From: Taenia hydatigena
Lineage: Eukaryota; Platyhelminthes; Cestoda; Cyclophyllidea; Taeniidae
NCBI GenBank assembly: GCA_036345935.2
Contig: JADWOT020000001.1
Location: forward strand, 4,740,788-4,804,787
DNA length: 64,000 bases
Direction of reading: 5' to 3'
This document shows, piece by piece, positions 41,578-52,884 of this stretch. The notes beneath the pieces were generated by a model. The model did not search any database, had not been told where the DNA came from, and worked only from the letters and a program-made list of their open reading frames with translations. The position numbers were made by a program, and so were the translations under genes. Numbering within the stretch: position 1 is the stretch's first letter; the number at the start of each line of letters is the position of its first letter.

Positions 41578-42443
41578 TCAAACGCTTCAAAACTCTTCAT
41601 CACAGCAGTGGCGATTTCAGCATACAATGCGACAGATTTCTCCGCGAATCCCTATTCTTTTGAACAGTGATTATTGTTTTATTTGGCAAAATCAAAATCT
41701 GCAAACAGGTGTCTGCCAACTTCATTCCAACTAGAATGCACATGATTCACATCAAAGGACTGGATTTTGTACATTATAAAATGCTGACCAGCACCGCTAC
41801 CAACACGTTGCACAGGGAACACGAAGACAGGCAGGAACGCACTTTGCCCACCGATCCCCTTCAAATGGACTACTAAACAACGCATGTCTGGAAACACTCA
41901 GTCATGTCACCTTCAAGTAGTACACATAAGCACTCATTTGGTTCTCAACATGTTTACAAGGGTACCCGCTCCAAACTATAGGATTTGAATGCACATAAGT
42001 GTGCAAACTTGCAAATGCTGTGAACAGCCACATTGTGTCACTAAATTTAACCAAGTTATGTGTAAGTACGCTGACATCACTCGTTCATTGACAATGAGCC
42101 TCACGTGCACATTGGCTACTAATTTCCACCCTTCTCAACTTCACTGCTCAGGAATGTGTGCAGAGGCAGCCAATGGTGGTGAGGCTCACTCGTCTATATA
42201 TGCTAGCGATTACGGTCTTCCATACTAGTAGCCACAGGCGCTATTCAAGAGTCGTTCCATCAGTCGTCAGCACGAGCTTCAACAGTTTCTTTCTGCGTGT
42301 TCTGTGTAAGTATTCGAATTCGCACCCTAGCAAAGCTGCATTCCACACCAAGCTTTGCACATTGTTCTCACCTGCAGTGTGTGGCATTGGGTTGTCAGGC
42401 CTGTTTCAAGAAAGGAAATAGGTGTTCGAAATTGCTGAGATAA
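41578..42443 (+). repeat. Rightward unit, start region
   Basis: Begins CTTCAAAACTCTTCATCACAGCAG and runs parallel to the copy at about 53,095-53,975, at clearly lower identity than the palindrome core. It includes a 350-400 bp segment (41,650-42,040) missing from the left-hand unit, then the CCAAT-TATA module. Confidence 0.65.
42170..42201 (+). promoter_or_regulatory. CCAAT-TATA module (rightward unit)
   Basis: CCAAT at 42,170-42,174 and TATATAT at 42,195-42,201. About 100 bases on, TTCTGTGTAAGTATT (GTAAGT) resembles a splice donor, and CTTCTCTAG at about 42,523-42,531 resembles an acceptor. This module and the one at 41,181-41,215 point away from each other, about 1 kb apart, as in a divergent gene pair. 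Confidence 0.45.
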
Positions 42444-43766
42444 TTAGAAATAGTAAATGCTGAGTAATGGGTGAGAGGTGTGGCTACTGTTTAATGCGTT
42501 ACTTTGTATTTCTCCAATTATCTTCTCTAGTTAGGTGGGTGAAATCTGACGCAAACGAGCAACAGACAGCTGAAATTCACTGCAGCCGACAACAACAAGG
42601 CAACACGAAACTGCGGTTTTCGTTCAGGCTGGCTGTGCAGCGTTGGCGCAGGACGAGCTGTGCATGCAAGTAGGCTGTGAACGAATCTGCACCTCACACG
42701 CTTGGCTCGTGTTGACCATTGATGACTCGACTGCGCTAACACACTCCCATCCCCTACCCATGACACTCTACAACTTGTAAATATATTTTTACTTGCATCA
42801 ATTCTTCTGACTTCATTTCGGCATTCGTGCATAAGCATCACCAGTGGTGTTCTGTGTTGACTTGGTCGCACATCTCTTACAACGTATGTAAACTGAACTC
42901 AGAATGCACATTGAGGGTCGAATCTGTACGCGCTTCGACAAGCCAAGTTTCGTCATTCACTTGCAGCTGCACTAGTTGTAATAAGGCTTATTTCCTTCTC
43001 ATCTGTAGAAACGAAGCATGTCTGACTTCAGAAAGCTTAGACTCTATTACTTAGTTCACGGAGGGTCAATCATTGCATAAACAGTGCAATAGTTGAGGGA
43101 CAATTGTTAGTAATTCAAGCCAAGAGTGATTGCTTTGCCACGCAGATGGATTGGTGAGACGATAGAGCATCAACTCTACCTAGTAGCAACGTGGCCATTG
43201 CCAATTACATCGTAGCTGACTTTGACCTCCTCCGATCGACTGACTATCTGCCACCCCATGGGACGAATTGCACGTGATTTCTCCCACCTCTTCATTGTCC
43301 ATCTGCCCACCCCATGTTTCATGATGCTCCTATTTCCATCTTAACAACTTCACAGGAGAATTGTCATGATGAATAACCTAGTGATCAGGATTTAAATGGA
43401 GGTTGAACGAACGTCCCCGTTAAGTGGCTGAAGATTGACAGAAATACACGAGCTCAGTTTGCAGGCTCGCTTTCCGTCGTTACACCATGCAAGCTAGTTA
43501 AAAACTGCCAAACCCGATCTCATACGATTTGATAGGAAGGGATACGTAGCAACTTGCTCACCCAATTATGTGCTTGTCGATTCACAGAAATATTAACGCA
43601 CTTCGCCTGGAACCAATTCACAACGCTGGAATAGTGCACGATTTCGAGTGTTCACATTAGCACATCGATTTGGACATCATTCACTTGTTCCTGAGCACCA
43701 GTGCTATCACGCCTCCTTCAATTGGTGAATTCTGGACTGTTCGGATACCACCTTATTCACTCTTAG

Positions 43767-44038
43767 TCTGATCAGACGTCGGATGCATCCCTTAACCATT
43801 GCTTACTTGACCGTATCGAGTGGACTTGAGGGAGGAACCTGCTTAAGATGCTAGGACTCACCACTAATAAATTACGGGGTGAAATGAATGGATATCTTAA
43901 GATCGTTGACTCAAATAAAGGCCTCTCTCCTAATGCATTTCGACATAAGGTTGCTGAGGTGATCACACTTGTCACATTTTCGGATGCAACAGGGAGGAGT
44001 GGGACCAGATTTTACACGCATTTTGAAAATTATTTTTG
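43767..44038 (+). pseudogene. Possible decayed fibronectin type III-like exon (A)
   Basis: A CACTCTTAG acceptor and a TTTTTG|GTGAAG donor bound 272 bp. One frame is open except for a TGA at 43,827-43,829 and contains RIEWT, MNGYLKIVDS, EVITLVTFSD and SGTRFYTHFE. A Trp near the start and a G-T-R-F-Y motif before the end are arranged as in fibronectin type III domains (core Trp on strand B, Tyr/Phe on strand F). The copy at 55,236 onwards reads RIEWTRGRN without that stop, but has a TAG at 55,380-55,382. So each copy is broken at a different place, which fits decay of a once-coding exon. The minus-strand twin is at 39,336-39,607. Short match; tentative. Confidence 0.3.
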
Positions 44039-44969
44039 GTGAAGACGGCGGTGGTATAGATGTGGTGCCATGGCATTTCACTTATGTTCGTCTGTGTGCC
44101 TAAAACCATCAACATTTTACTACAAACGTTGTCAGTCCAATTGGAGTGAGGGTGGCAGTTGAATGAGGTACAGATGACGAAGCGAATCAGTGGCGTGGGA
44201 CAGCACTCCTGGACAGCTTGTGCTGTCTGTTGGACCTAAGTAAAGTCCCATAGGCGAATAGTTGACAGCGTATCAAAGTAGATTGTTTGTTGTCGCTACA
44301 AACAATAGTGGGAGAAGTGGGACATAGTCTATGGTCCGCATGATGTGCTTCACAACAGGAATACTAATTCCCATAAGGAGACACAGCTGAGTGGTTTCTA
44401 ATGGTGTGGAGGAATGTGTGGAGGCGGTGACATAACATATGCACTTGTTTGAGTCTGAAGGACCTCGGCATTTAGTCATCTTGATGTTGACATCGGCCCA
44501 CGCACAGTCTCCTGCTGACGCCTCCGATACTGCAAATCAGGTTCCACTTTTTGTTCATTATTCATTGACAAAAATTCCCGCAGACTTCTAGCCATCTAGT
44601 CAGCCGTACGGCTGAAAGCAGAAAGCAGTTAGTGATCGAATATCTACATTTCACATTTCGATAAGCTGAGTATTTATTCCCCATGGTTGTCCCTGCTATA
44701 CCCCGTGACTCTCTCCATTTTTAGGGATGCACGAACTTACCCAAGGCTCGCACTTTAATTCCACACCAGGTCACCACAGGGACTTCACAGTAGTTTTATC
44801 AGCAAGAAGTGCCCTACTGTGCAAAATGTGGTGGCGGCCGCAAGATTTGAATTGTGCCCTTCTTAATTCATGGTTATAACACCTTCAGTTATGTTGAAGG
44901 GTTAATTTGTCACATTAGCTCCAGAATTGCCTTACCATTGTAGACCATGATAAATACTTCTAAGGCTGG

Positions 44970-45161
44970 TTGTGGGCAACTGGGATGACTAATTCTATTC
45001 TCTTTTCCAAAGATAGTCATAGTGTTAAAACTATTCATTTCGTTACGTCTATCGACTTCATGTTTCACCATTTCAAAGTGAGAGCTCAAACACAGCCAAC
45101 TGTAATTCTACATACCCAAATTCGATCGGTAATTAATGCTACCTTTTACCAAAGCTCATAA
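44970..45161 (+). pseudogene. Possible fibronectin type III-like fragment (B)
   Basis: Open frame of 63 codons, present in minus-strand copies at 38,213-38,404 (identical) and 49,597-49,788 (diverged). The two versions keep the same frame with no indel and keep TNS, the MF..FKVRAQ.QP block and HTQ.RSVI. FKVRAQ followed by T-x-S-x-V-I resembles strands F-G of a fibronectin type III domain. Conservation of frame over diverged DNA suggests a coding past. A CCATTGTAG acceptor-like site lies just upstream (44,936-44,944). Confidence 0.3.
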
Positions 45162-45229
45162 AACACGAGTAACATGAATGTTTATAGGGAAAGAATTCCT
45201 TTGTATGACTTAACAATGAGTACATACAG

Positions 45230-45342
45230 TTGCGGCAAATGATGCGCGTGTTCATCGAGATTCTCAAACTCTGCTGCACATCTTCATTTGCCTCATATTC
45301 AACACAGTCTTCACACTTTACTTGGGCAATCTATTCCAATAG
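45230..45342 (+). pseudogene. Possible C-terminal hydrophobic exon
   Basis: After ACATACAG (ending 45,229) one frame encodes ANDARVHRDS, then a hydrophobic run (LLHIFICLIFNTVFTLYLG), then a stop at 45,340-45,342. The diverged copy on the minus strand near 49,500 keeps AKDTRVHRDSHTLLHIF and then loses the hydrophobic run. A hydrophobic tail after fibronectin-like domains would anchor a surface protein. The evidence is only the pattern. Confidence 0.25.
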
Positions 45343-46759
45343 TTTTGTTGTGTTCCAGCTTTCAAAGTGTTCGTTAGCGCGAAATAGTCAAGAGAGCACA
45401 AAAGGCGATACTTTCCGCAGTGATCATTGCCAAATTGTTGCTGTAAGTCCTCAAACGTTAATGAGAGTGGTGAAGATGTTGGCGAAAATTATGATGCACG
45501 AAACAATCATCGAAAAGCATGATTCGGTAAAGTGTGCATTGTGATGGTTTTCAAAGGCACCTCTGTTTCATAGCCAACTATACCGAACGCTATATGCTGC
45601 GGTTGGCAAGTGATGGCTTGAAGGAGATTTGTGCCTGATTCTGCAAATGCGTCGCTGATGAGAAAGCGATGCAATAAGCAACGTTCCGAGGTATAAGATG
45701 TGATTTCTATAAGTGTCAGTTGTAGGAGTGCATTTGCGACATTGTTGCATTGAGGACGATGTGTGGAAGTGAGTTTGATCCGCACCAACATAGAAGCGAC
45801 ACTTGTGGTAGCAATGAGTAAAATGCAGCCGAGTGAACATGCAAACCATTGCAACTTAGAAGGACAGACAAACTAGAAGCTTGGATTTTGCTTTTGGTTA
45901 CGGATGCATCAAACACATGAACAAGAATTTTACCTTCCCATTTTTGATTGTTATGCATATGCACCTGTGTTTGCACTGTCATCAATAGGCCACGCTACTT
46001 TTGCTTCCTCCTAACCATTTTAGTCATGTGCCGCATTGTATCTATGGCCAACGTATGGAATGGTGGAATCTTCCAATCACAATCTCCGCCGAGTTATGCA
46101 GCCGTAATGTGGCAAGGCGAACGTAATGAGAAGCCAAGATGCTTTCGTCACAAATGTCAATTAATCTACAGCATCTTTTTTAAGCCTCCTTTACTTCCTC
46201 ACAAAATGACATATAGATGCCATGATGCTAAAGATTTGCTTCCATGGAGCAACGCTATTGGCATTAAATCCACCTGTGTGTTTTATCGTCATCAATCAGA
46301 AGACTCGGTCTCCCACTCTTCATAGCAGCCTCGACTTCTCTGAACCGAAACTAATTTGGTGTGAAGCCACACTACTAGAAGAAGCACACGCTGAATTTTG
46401 ATGGTGGTAAGCATGATGAGGAGAAGTACTGAGCTGATTTTCGCCTGTGCACTCTGATCTGCCTTCCATTACCTACTCATATGGGTGAATCGCAACTACT
46501 GCCACACACTGGCAGACGATGAGCGAGAATGGAGCAGATCTTCAGTCGCTGCTGGCTAGGCACAGAATCACCCCATCCATCTCCGCTGACTTTGCTGATA
46601 ACTTCCTAGGTAGACTTGACCAACCACCACCACATTTCATCAAGTCATGCGTAAGTGCGCTGACATCACTGACACAATGACACTAAATCTTACTTGCACG
46701 TAGTGGGCGGCTACTAAACTTCAGCGTCCTTCAAATTCCACTGGTCTGTTAATAACCAG

Positions 46760-46827
46760 CCAATGATACCGAACCTCACGTGTCTATATATAACAGCGAA
46801 TGCCTTGATCCACACCATGAACAAAGG
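46760..46827 (+). promoter_or_regulatory. CCAAT-TATA module at repeat-unit start (outer right)
   Basis: CCAAT at 46,760-46,764, TATATATAA at 46,785-46,793, then GCGAATGCCTTGATCCACACC and a CAAAGGTAAGC splice donor (GT at 46,826-46,827). This is the clearest promoter-like set of the five. A TTTGTTTGTAG acceptor near 47,113-47,123 would end the first intron. Confidence 0.45.
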
Positions 46828-47123
46828 TAAGCTTCACTCATCATCACGACATTGGACAGTTGCTCTATGCATGCTCTGCTCGAGAACATGAGTTATTGAC
46901 ATAGCGTACCTATATCTTGCACACCACTTTGCGTATTCCTTCGTAATTTTTCTGCTGCAGCACAATAAATCGGAGATTTTATATCATGTGTATTCAAACG
47001 AAAGAGCAAGGTCTCCCAATTTGTCTTTATTTTCAACTATAGAATGTGCCATGTTGCCAGTGCAAGACCTAACAGTTGATTGACACATTAATTTGCATTT
47101 CTTCAATTACTCTTTGTTTGTAG

Positions 47124-47320
47124 GTGGTATAGATTAGCGCGATCCAAGAATGGACAACTGGACTTCACCGCAGACGACGACAACGGTGCAAAATTACACT
47201 GCGTTGTGTGTTGAAGCCGACTATCCCGAGTTGATGCAGCATGAACTGTGGACGCGCGTAGACTTCGATAATTCCCAGAAAATGATCGACTGGTCGCCTC
47301 ACGTGCTTGGCTCATGTTAA
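47124..47320 (+). pseudogene. Unrecognised second exon of the repeat unit
   Basis: Follows a TTTGTAG acceptor. One frame encodes NGQLDFTADDDNGAKLH; after a one-base shift the next encodes VEADYPELMQHELWTR and VDFDNSQKMIDWS. Related sequences are at about 35,850-35,960 (minus strand: VEADYPELMQHELWTR, VDFENSPK) and at about 56,620-56,780 (plus strand: DFDADCNYGAKLYF, then HPNLMPHELWTH). The same residues survive in three diverged copies, so this was probably protein-coding. I do not recognise the family, and all copies seem frame-broken. Confidence 0.35.
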
Positions 47321-48880
47321 CTGTCGGAGGCTCGACTGCTTTGACACATTCCCCTCCCCCATGTACATGGTAGCTTTTAACATTGTAAATATATTTTTAT
47401 TTGCACCCTGTTTTCTTCGTTGCTTTTAGCATTCGTGGTGATTTGTTGGGCGTCTCTTATCTTCTTGTCCCTCGACATTCTAAGTTAAAGCATTGACACT
47501 TGCTTAAATTAAGAGCAATGCGCCTTCCATAATCCTTGTCTACCGAATGGGCGTTTCGAGACATTGTGGGTCGTCGTCGTGTTTTGGTTGGCAAACTGAA
47601 CTCATTTGGCTGCAGAAGTCTTTGGTTGATTATGAGGACATTTGCTCAGCTTCTCCACTGATTCTGAATTAGTCGGGTCATTCGTTAACATCTGTGCCCT
47701 CACGTGCCCTCAGTACTCCGTTCCAAAAATCTTTTGTGAGCGTTGAAGCCAAAATCGGTGCATAGAAAGTGACGATTGCAAGCAAGTCAGCGTTACGGCG
47801 TGTTATTATGGGAAAGGACAAAAGCCCAAGTGACGAATGTGCTCAGCTTCTTTGCTAATTCTAAATCAGTCGGATTTTTCGTCAGTATCGCGGTCCTCAC
47901 GTCCCACCACTAGACTTTTCCGAATATTTTGCAAGCGTACAAGCCATTATCTGCAAATGCATCATTACGATACGTTATAATAAAAAATAAAAGACGCCAA
48001 TGCAAAGTGTCTACATGTGTCAAAATATGCCTTAGATACCGACGAGTAAGGATAATTTTCAAAATTACACCACTTTTCCTTCAAATTCTGCAAATCAGCT
48101 CCCCTACATACGAGAATACTGAAGCCACGGTTGCTTTCTCTTCTAAGAAGACGAATTCGAGCAACATCTTGGACGAACTTTGCTTATCACGTACTCTGCA
48201 TCATCGACAACGAGTCGATGGAAACGGTGGAGTTGTAAAGGTGTTAGGCCGGAATGAAAGTGTTTTTCATGAAACACGGGATGGGTGAGTGGATGGACAT
48301 TAGTGAGGCTGGACAGACCTAATAGCCAATTGGATTAGACCCATTTCTTCTCCAACTGGTAGACAGTAGCTCTAGCCTTCAATCCATTAGAGAGAGATGA
48401 TCTCAACTACGAAGTATAAGAGAAATGATCAAGTTGCAACACAATCAGGTTGACGTTCTACTCTTCCTCTAAGTACCACTAACAACGTACAATGGAATCA
48501 ACATGAGCGCTTATAGGCTTCATCGCTCACTGCACTCTGCCATCAGCCCTTCTTAGACAAGAGGGTTGCTGGTGAATGTGCGATTAGAGGAGGTTGTATT
48601 TGTCGACACGGCTTGTGAAGGTGCCTTTAGGTCGAGTTTATTTCAGGTTCCAAAAATGCGGTCAACAGTGGGTCACCTGCTAAGGTGAAGAGAATTGTGC
48701 GCTTATTCTTTCGTGTCTGCCTACAGAAACGGGTGCAACACAACACAAGCTTGTTAATTTTTCATTTAATCATACAAAGTAGAGCACAAAATTTGTGTTC
48801 GTATTTTGGCAATCAACCAATCGATTGACAACTCTGTAGTTAAGCAACGACGAATGAATGTCTGCTCAAACATTCCTCGC

Positions 48881-48905
48881 TGATACACATGATTGATGTG
48901 TATCA
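48881..48905. repeat. Hairpin at a unit boundary
   Basis: TGATACACAT, a 5-base loop and ATGTGTATCA form a perfect 10-bp stem. It sits exactly where the diverged arm of the palindrome gives way to another repeat copy: from 48,905 the sequence matches the reverse complement of about 41,600-41,750. Confidence 0.7.
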
Positions 48906-51100
48906 TGTGCATTCTAGTTGAAATGAAGTTGGCAGACACCTATGCACAGATTTTAATTTTGCCAAATAAAACGATAATCACTGTTCAAATGAACAGGGGT
49001 CCGCAGCGAAATCTGTCGCATTGTATGCTGAAATCGCCACTGCTGCTTCAGGAAATGCATCTTATTTCCCGAAACGTTGCTTATTACAATGCTGTTTTAC
49101 CAGAGCCGCATTTATTGAATCAGGCACAAATCTTCTTCACGCCTTCACTTGCCAACCTCAGGATAAAGCGTTCAATGTAATTAGCTATGAAGCAGAGATG
49201 CCTCGAAAACCGTCACAATGCACACTTTACCAAATCGTGTTTTTCGATGGTCGCCTTGTGCACCATAATTTTTGCAAGCATCTTCACCACTATCTTCAAG
49301 GTTTAAGGGCCTAGAGCAATAAATTGGCAAAGATCACTGCAGAATGCATCATCCTTTGTCCTATCACCATTATTTTGCGCTAACGAACACTTAGACAGTT
49401 GGAACACAATGAAACTATTGGCGTGGATTGCCCGAGTCAAGTGTGAAGACTGTGCGAAATGTGAGACAAATAGAAGATGTGCAGCAGAGTATGGGAATCT
49501 CTATGAACTCGCGTATCCTTCGCCGCAACTGTATGCACTCCTGGTTAAGTGGCTAACTGGATTTTTTTCCCTGTAAATATTCATGTTCGTAACGTTTTAT
49601 GCGTTCCGGTCTAAGCAAGCTGTAATTACTGATCGGCTTTGGGTATGTGGAGTCACACTTGGCTGTATTTGAGCCCTCACTTTGAATTGGCGAAACATGA
49701 CGCCTCTACGCGTAGCAGGAGGAATGGTTATGACAATATGACCATCCTCGGATAGAAGACTGGAGTTGGTCAACCCAATTGTCCACAACCTGTCTCAGAA
49801 GCATTCGTCACGCTCTGCACTAAAGACACTGTCTTTAAGCTGATGCGAGAAATCAGCCTAACACCTTGATTGAAGGTGTTATGATCATGAAACGGGAAGG
49901 GCACAATTCTAATCCTGCATGTGCCATCGTTCAGTGCGAGGCAAATGTAGAAACAAGGAGTTGCGCTTGTGCAGCTCTCCTCGGATTAGCAAATAGTAGA
50001 AAAGTGAGGCCTGCAAAACGGATTTACTTAGAGGCAACACGGTATGTAATGAGGGATGAGATCACACTGAACCCCCCAAATTCAATAACTCACCATTTGT
50101 TACCCGTTCAGTCCCATTCCTTTGATAAGGCTCTTTTGTCTGCTTGATGCAATCTACGTGTTTGTGCACGCTGCCTCCTTTACCCAACTACTCTGAGGCA
50201 CATTAACACAATGTGGAAATTGGCAAGCGAAGTGCTCCCACTCTTTGCCCAATTTAACCATTTTGATGACAGATCGGCCAGAGACGAGGTGTGAGCATTA
50301 ATAAATGCTGCTGGAGTAAGATGTGGGCAGTTGTGAATTCCCAATTCATGTTTTGCGCAATTTGGTGCGAACGGGCTGAAGGCAGTGACCAGATTTATGC
50401 AAGCACAAAATGTGTCAAATCTGAGGTGGTTGTTCGGAAGACTGCGGCTTCCTAGAACAAAACGATCTGTCAGTAACACGTATTGCAATGGCCTTGCTAG
50501 TTGCCCTAACGAAGCAGTCAAATTTTCAAGGATATAAAGGCAGATCAGCGTAGTGGTAGTCAGCTAGGTGCAATTAATGGAAAATCAAGATTCCGTACCT
50601 TCCAATAAGTGAAAATCTCTTGAATCGAAGGCGTCAGCAAGAGGCTGTGCGTGGGCCGATGTCAACATCAAGATGACTAAAGTTTCAGTGCCTCCATACT
50701 TAAACAAGTGCACATGTTATGCCACCGCCTTCACACATCCTCCCACGTCGTTGGAATCAACTGAGATCCGTTACCGTTTATGGAAATTGGCATTTCTTTT
50801 GCAAAGTGCACCATGGATGACATGGAGTATACGCTGCTTCTCGGACTACCGTTTGAAGCGACAACAAGCAGAGTACCGTGACCCGTCGATGGCATTAATT
50901 GCTTAAAAGTGTCGGTGCTGCACTGTGCGTGCGACCATACCAACATCAAGATGACTCAAGCCCAAGTGCCCTCTCACTTAGTCAAGTATGTGTGCGTGTA
51001 TTGTGCTAGCACCTCCTTGTGCTCCTGTCAGCCACTGCAAATAACTCACTTCTGTTCCTAATAAAAAATTATTGCTTTTATGAAGAACCCCTTGCATGAC
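48905..51100 (-). repeat. Diverged unit copy (leftward orientation)
   Basis: Same orientation as the left palindrome arm. It contains the counterpart of the hydrophobic C-terminal fragment (about 49,400-49,540), of fragment B (49,597-49,788) and of the dispersed GTGCGTGGGCC element (50,645 onwards, with a second copy at about 50,925). An insertion of about 700 bp (49,900-50,600) separates blocks that are adjacent in the palindrome. Identity is far below that of the palindrome core. Confidence 0.6.
50645..51070 (+). repeat. Two tandem copies of the dispersed repeat
   Basis: Copies start at about 50,648 (GTGCGTGGGCCGATGTCAAC) and about 50,925 (GTGCGTGCGACCATACCAAC), each followed by ATCAAGATGACT and a C-rich stretch. 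They belong to the family seen at 1.68, 3.62, 38.87, 44.50 (minus) and 55.97 kb (minus). Confidence 0.6.
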
Positions 51101-52880
51101 CCTGATCATGTTAGTCTGACTCCACAATTCGTATTCACTGGAGAACATTACAGCTCAAGCGAAGTTTGAAGGGAACATGCTAAAGTGTACTGTAAGCAAC
51201 TACACGTTTTGAGTTTCATTAGCTGTAAATTATTAAAGTTTACGTCTGTTTGGTAGTGCGACTGTCCTTTTATATTCTTCTCATAGAGCTGTCATAATGA
51301 GCTGACACTTTGCTTAAGCTTGCACAAAATTAACTCAAATTTGAGGCATTTTAGAATCTGCCACCATCGGACGCACCATTTCGCGTATATGCGGTCACCC
51401 TTCCAAGCTAGCTGATGCGAAGTGATTGAAATGCCTTAAAATGTTATGACGCACAGCACAGATTAGACGCGACTCAACCAGCACCGTATCGGAATGCAGC
51501 TTAAGAGAACCTGACGATCATCCACCTGGTGCTTTGCATTTCCCATAAGTTCCATTCTCGACTCAGCTAGCGATGAGGACTGCACTTGGGTGACCTGATG
51601 GTGGACAGCTAGAAAGTGGTTGCCAACTGCGATACTGCTTTCACAATTTTTTATTAAAGACTTCGAATGCTAATGGGTCAGAGGAGGTGAATGCAGACTT
51701 CGAGAAAAATGGAGAATGATTTTGTGGCAGCACAGATGTCCTAAGTTTATCAGGCATTTGGTTGGGATGAATAAATTTAAAAATGTCTGAAGTGAAGTTT
51801 CACACCATTATTACAATCTGCTTCGAAACCGAGCTGCTCATCCTATGGAGGTGGAACACTGCTTACCTTCGGAAGGCAATGCAACTAATGGCAAATCTTT
51901 CGTTAGCAAATGCCGTCTGAATTTTAGCAGGTGGGATAGCACATTTCCTTCTTACAACCATTGCCAAATCTTTACACATGCGTCCTTCTCTAAAACACGA
52001 TCAGCAGCCAAACTATGCAAAAGTAAACGTAAACATGCAAGACTGAGATGATGTGAGAGGTTGAGTGTGGAAGTAATTTGTTACAAGAATTGAGGAAGCC
52101 TAATGCACTCCCTTACTGTCATTGATGGGCCAAATTATCTGCTACCTGCCAACCTGTTAGAAAAAGGTTCCAGAAGGCAAGCAGTTGATACTCAAAGCGA
52201 ACCCGCACACTGTTCTCACGACTGGCAATGCACCTCCTCAACGCTTATTCCTTGCCAATTTGAGTTGGACCCGCAGATGCTTCTACCCGTGTTCGTTCTC
52301 ATCCAATGACTTGCAGTGATTGTGGGTGCGATGTGAGTTCTAAAAAGGTCTAGAGCTTTGTGATCTATTAATTCGGTAATACTAAACAGCCCTCAAAGCT
52401 TGTCTGATAGAGAAGTAGCAAAATTAGAATAAAATGTGTTACACCTCACTGTGATAGCATGTCCACATGAATATGAACCATCAACTGCATTCACAGCTGC
52501 AAAGGACTGAGCATTCAAGTCCTCTCATTTCTACATGACTGTGTATTCATGCCCATCAGTTGTTGCAATGTCGTCGCACACAATCCCATATTTGATGCAC
52601 ACAATTATCATTTACTCCTTCAAATCACTGCTCCACACAGTACAATGTGTTTGCTGACAGGCAGCTATGCAGCGTTCATCAGAGATGGGAACAAACCCGA
52701 ATGAGCCGATTGTTTTGCGTTAGCATTGTGGCAGAGACACTCACATGTTGCATTAATTATGAGGTCGCTGGCGAAGGTAGAGGAGAGTCGTCGTAAAAAT
52801 AAATGAAAATACAAATGTGGCTGGCGATGTCCTTTTCGCTGTCCACAGTCATGTGACCCTGTTGTGATCCCATAAATTGA
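51100..52880. other. Intergenic or unassigned repeat-cluster DNA
   Basis: No gene supported. I could not align this stretch convincingly with the neighbouring units by eye. Confidence 0.4.
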
Positions 52881-52884
52881 AGCA

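Larger units (their letters stand above)
42444..46091 (+). repeat. Palindrome core, right arm
   Basis: Partner of 37,283-40,930. In the forward direction it carries the putative second exon after 42,531, the fibronectin-like fragment A (43,767-44,038), the dispersed GTGCGTGGGCC element on the opposite strand (about 44,300-44,506), fragment B (44,970-45,161) and the hydrophobic C-terminal fragment (45,230-45,342). Confidence 0.92.
46092..48720 (+). repeat. Outer right arm of the 14-kb palindrome (diverged)
   Basis: Diverged reverse-complement match to 34,759-37,282. The best matched part is 46,390-46,590 against 36,470-36,670. The two sides differ by several hundred bases of insertion or deletion next to the core edge (about 37,283 and 46,091). 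Confidence 0.7.
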
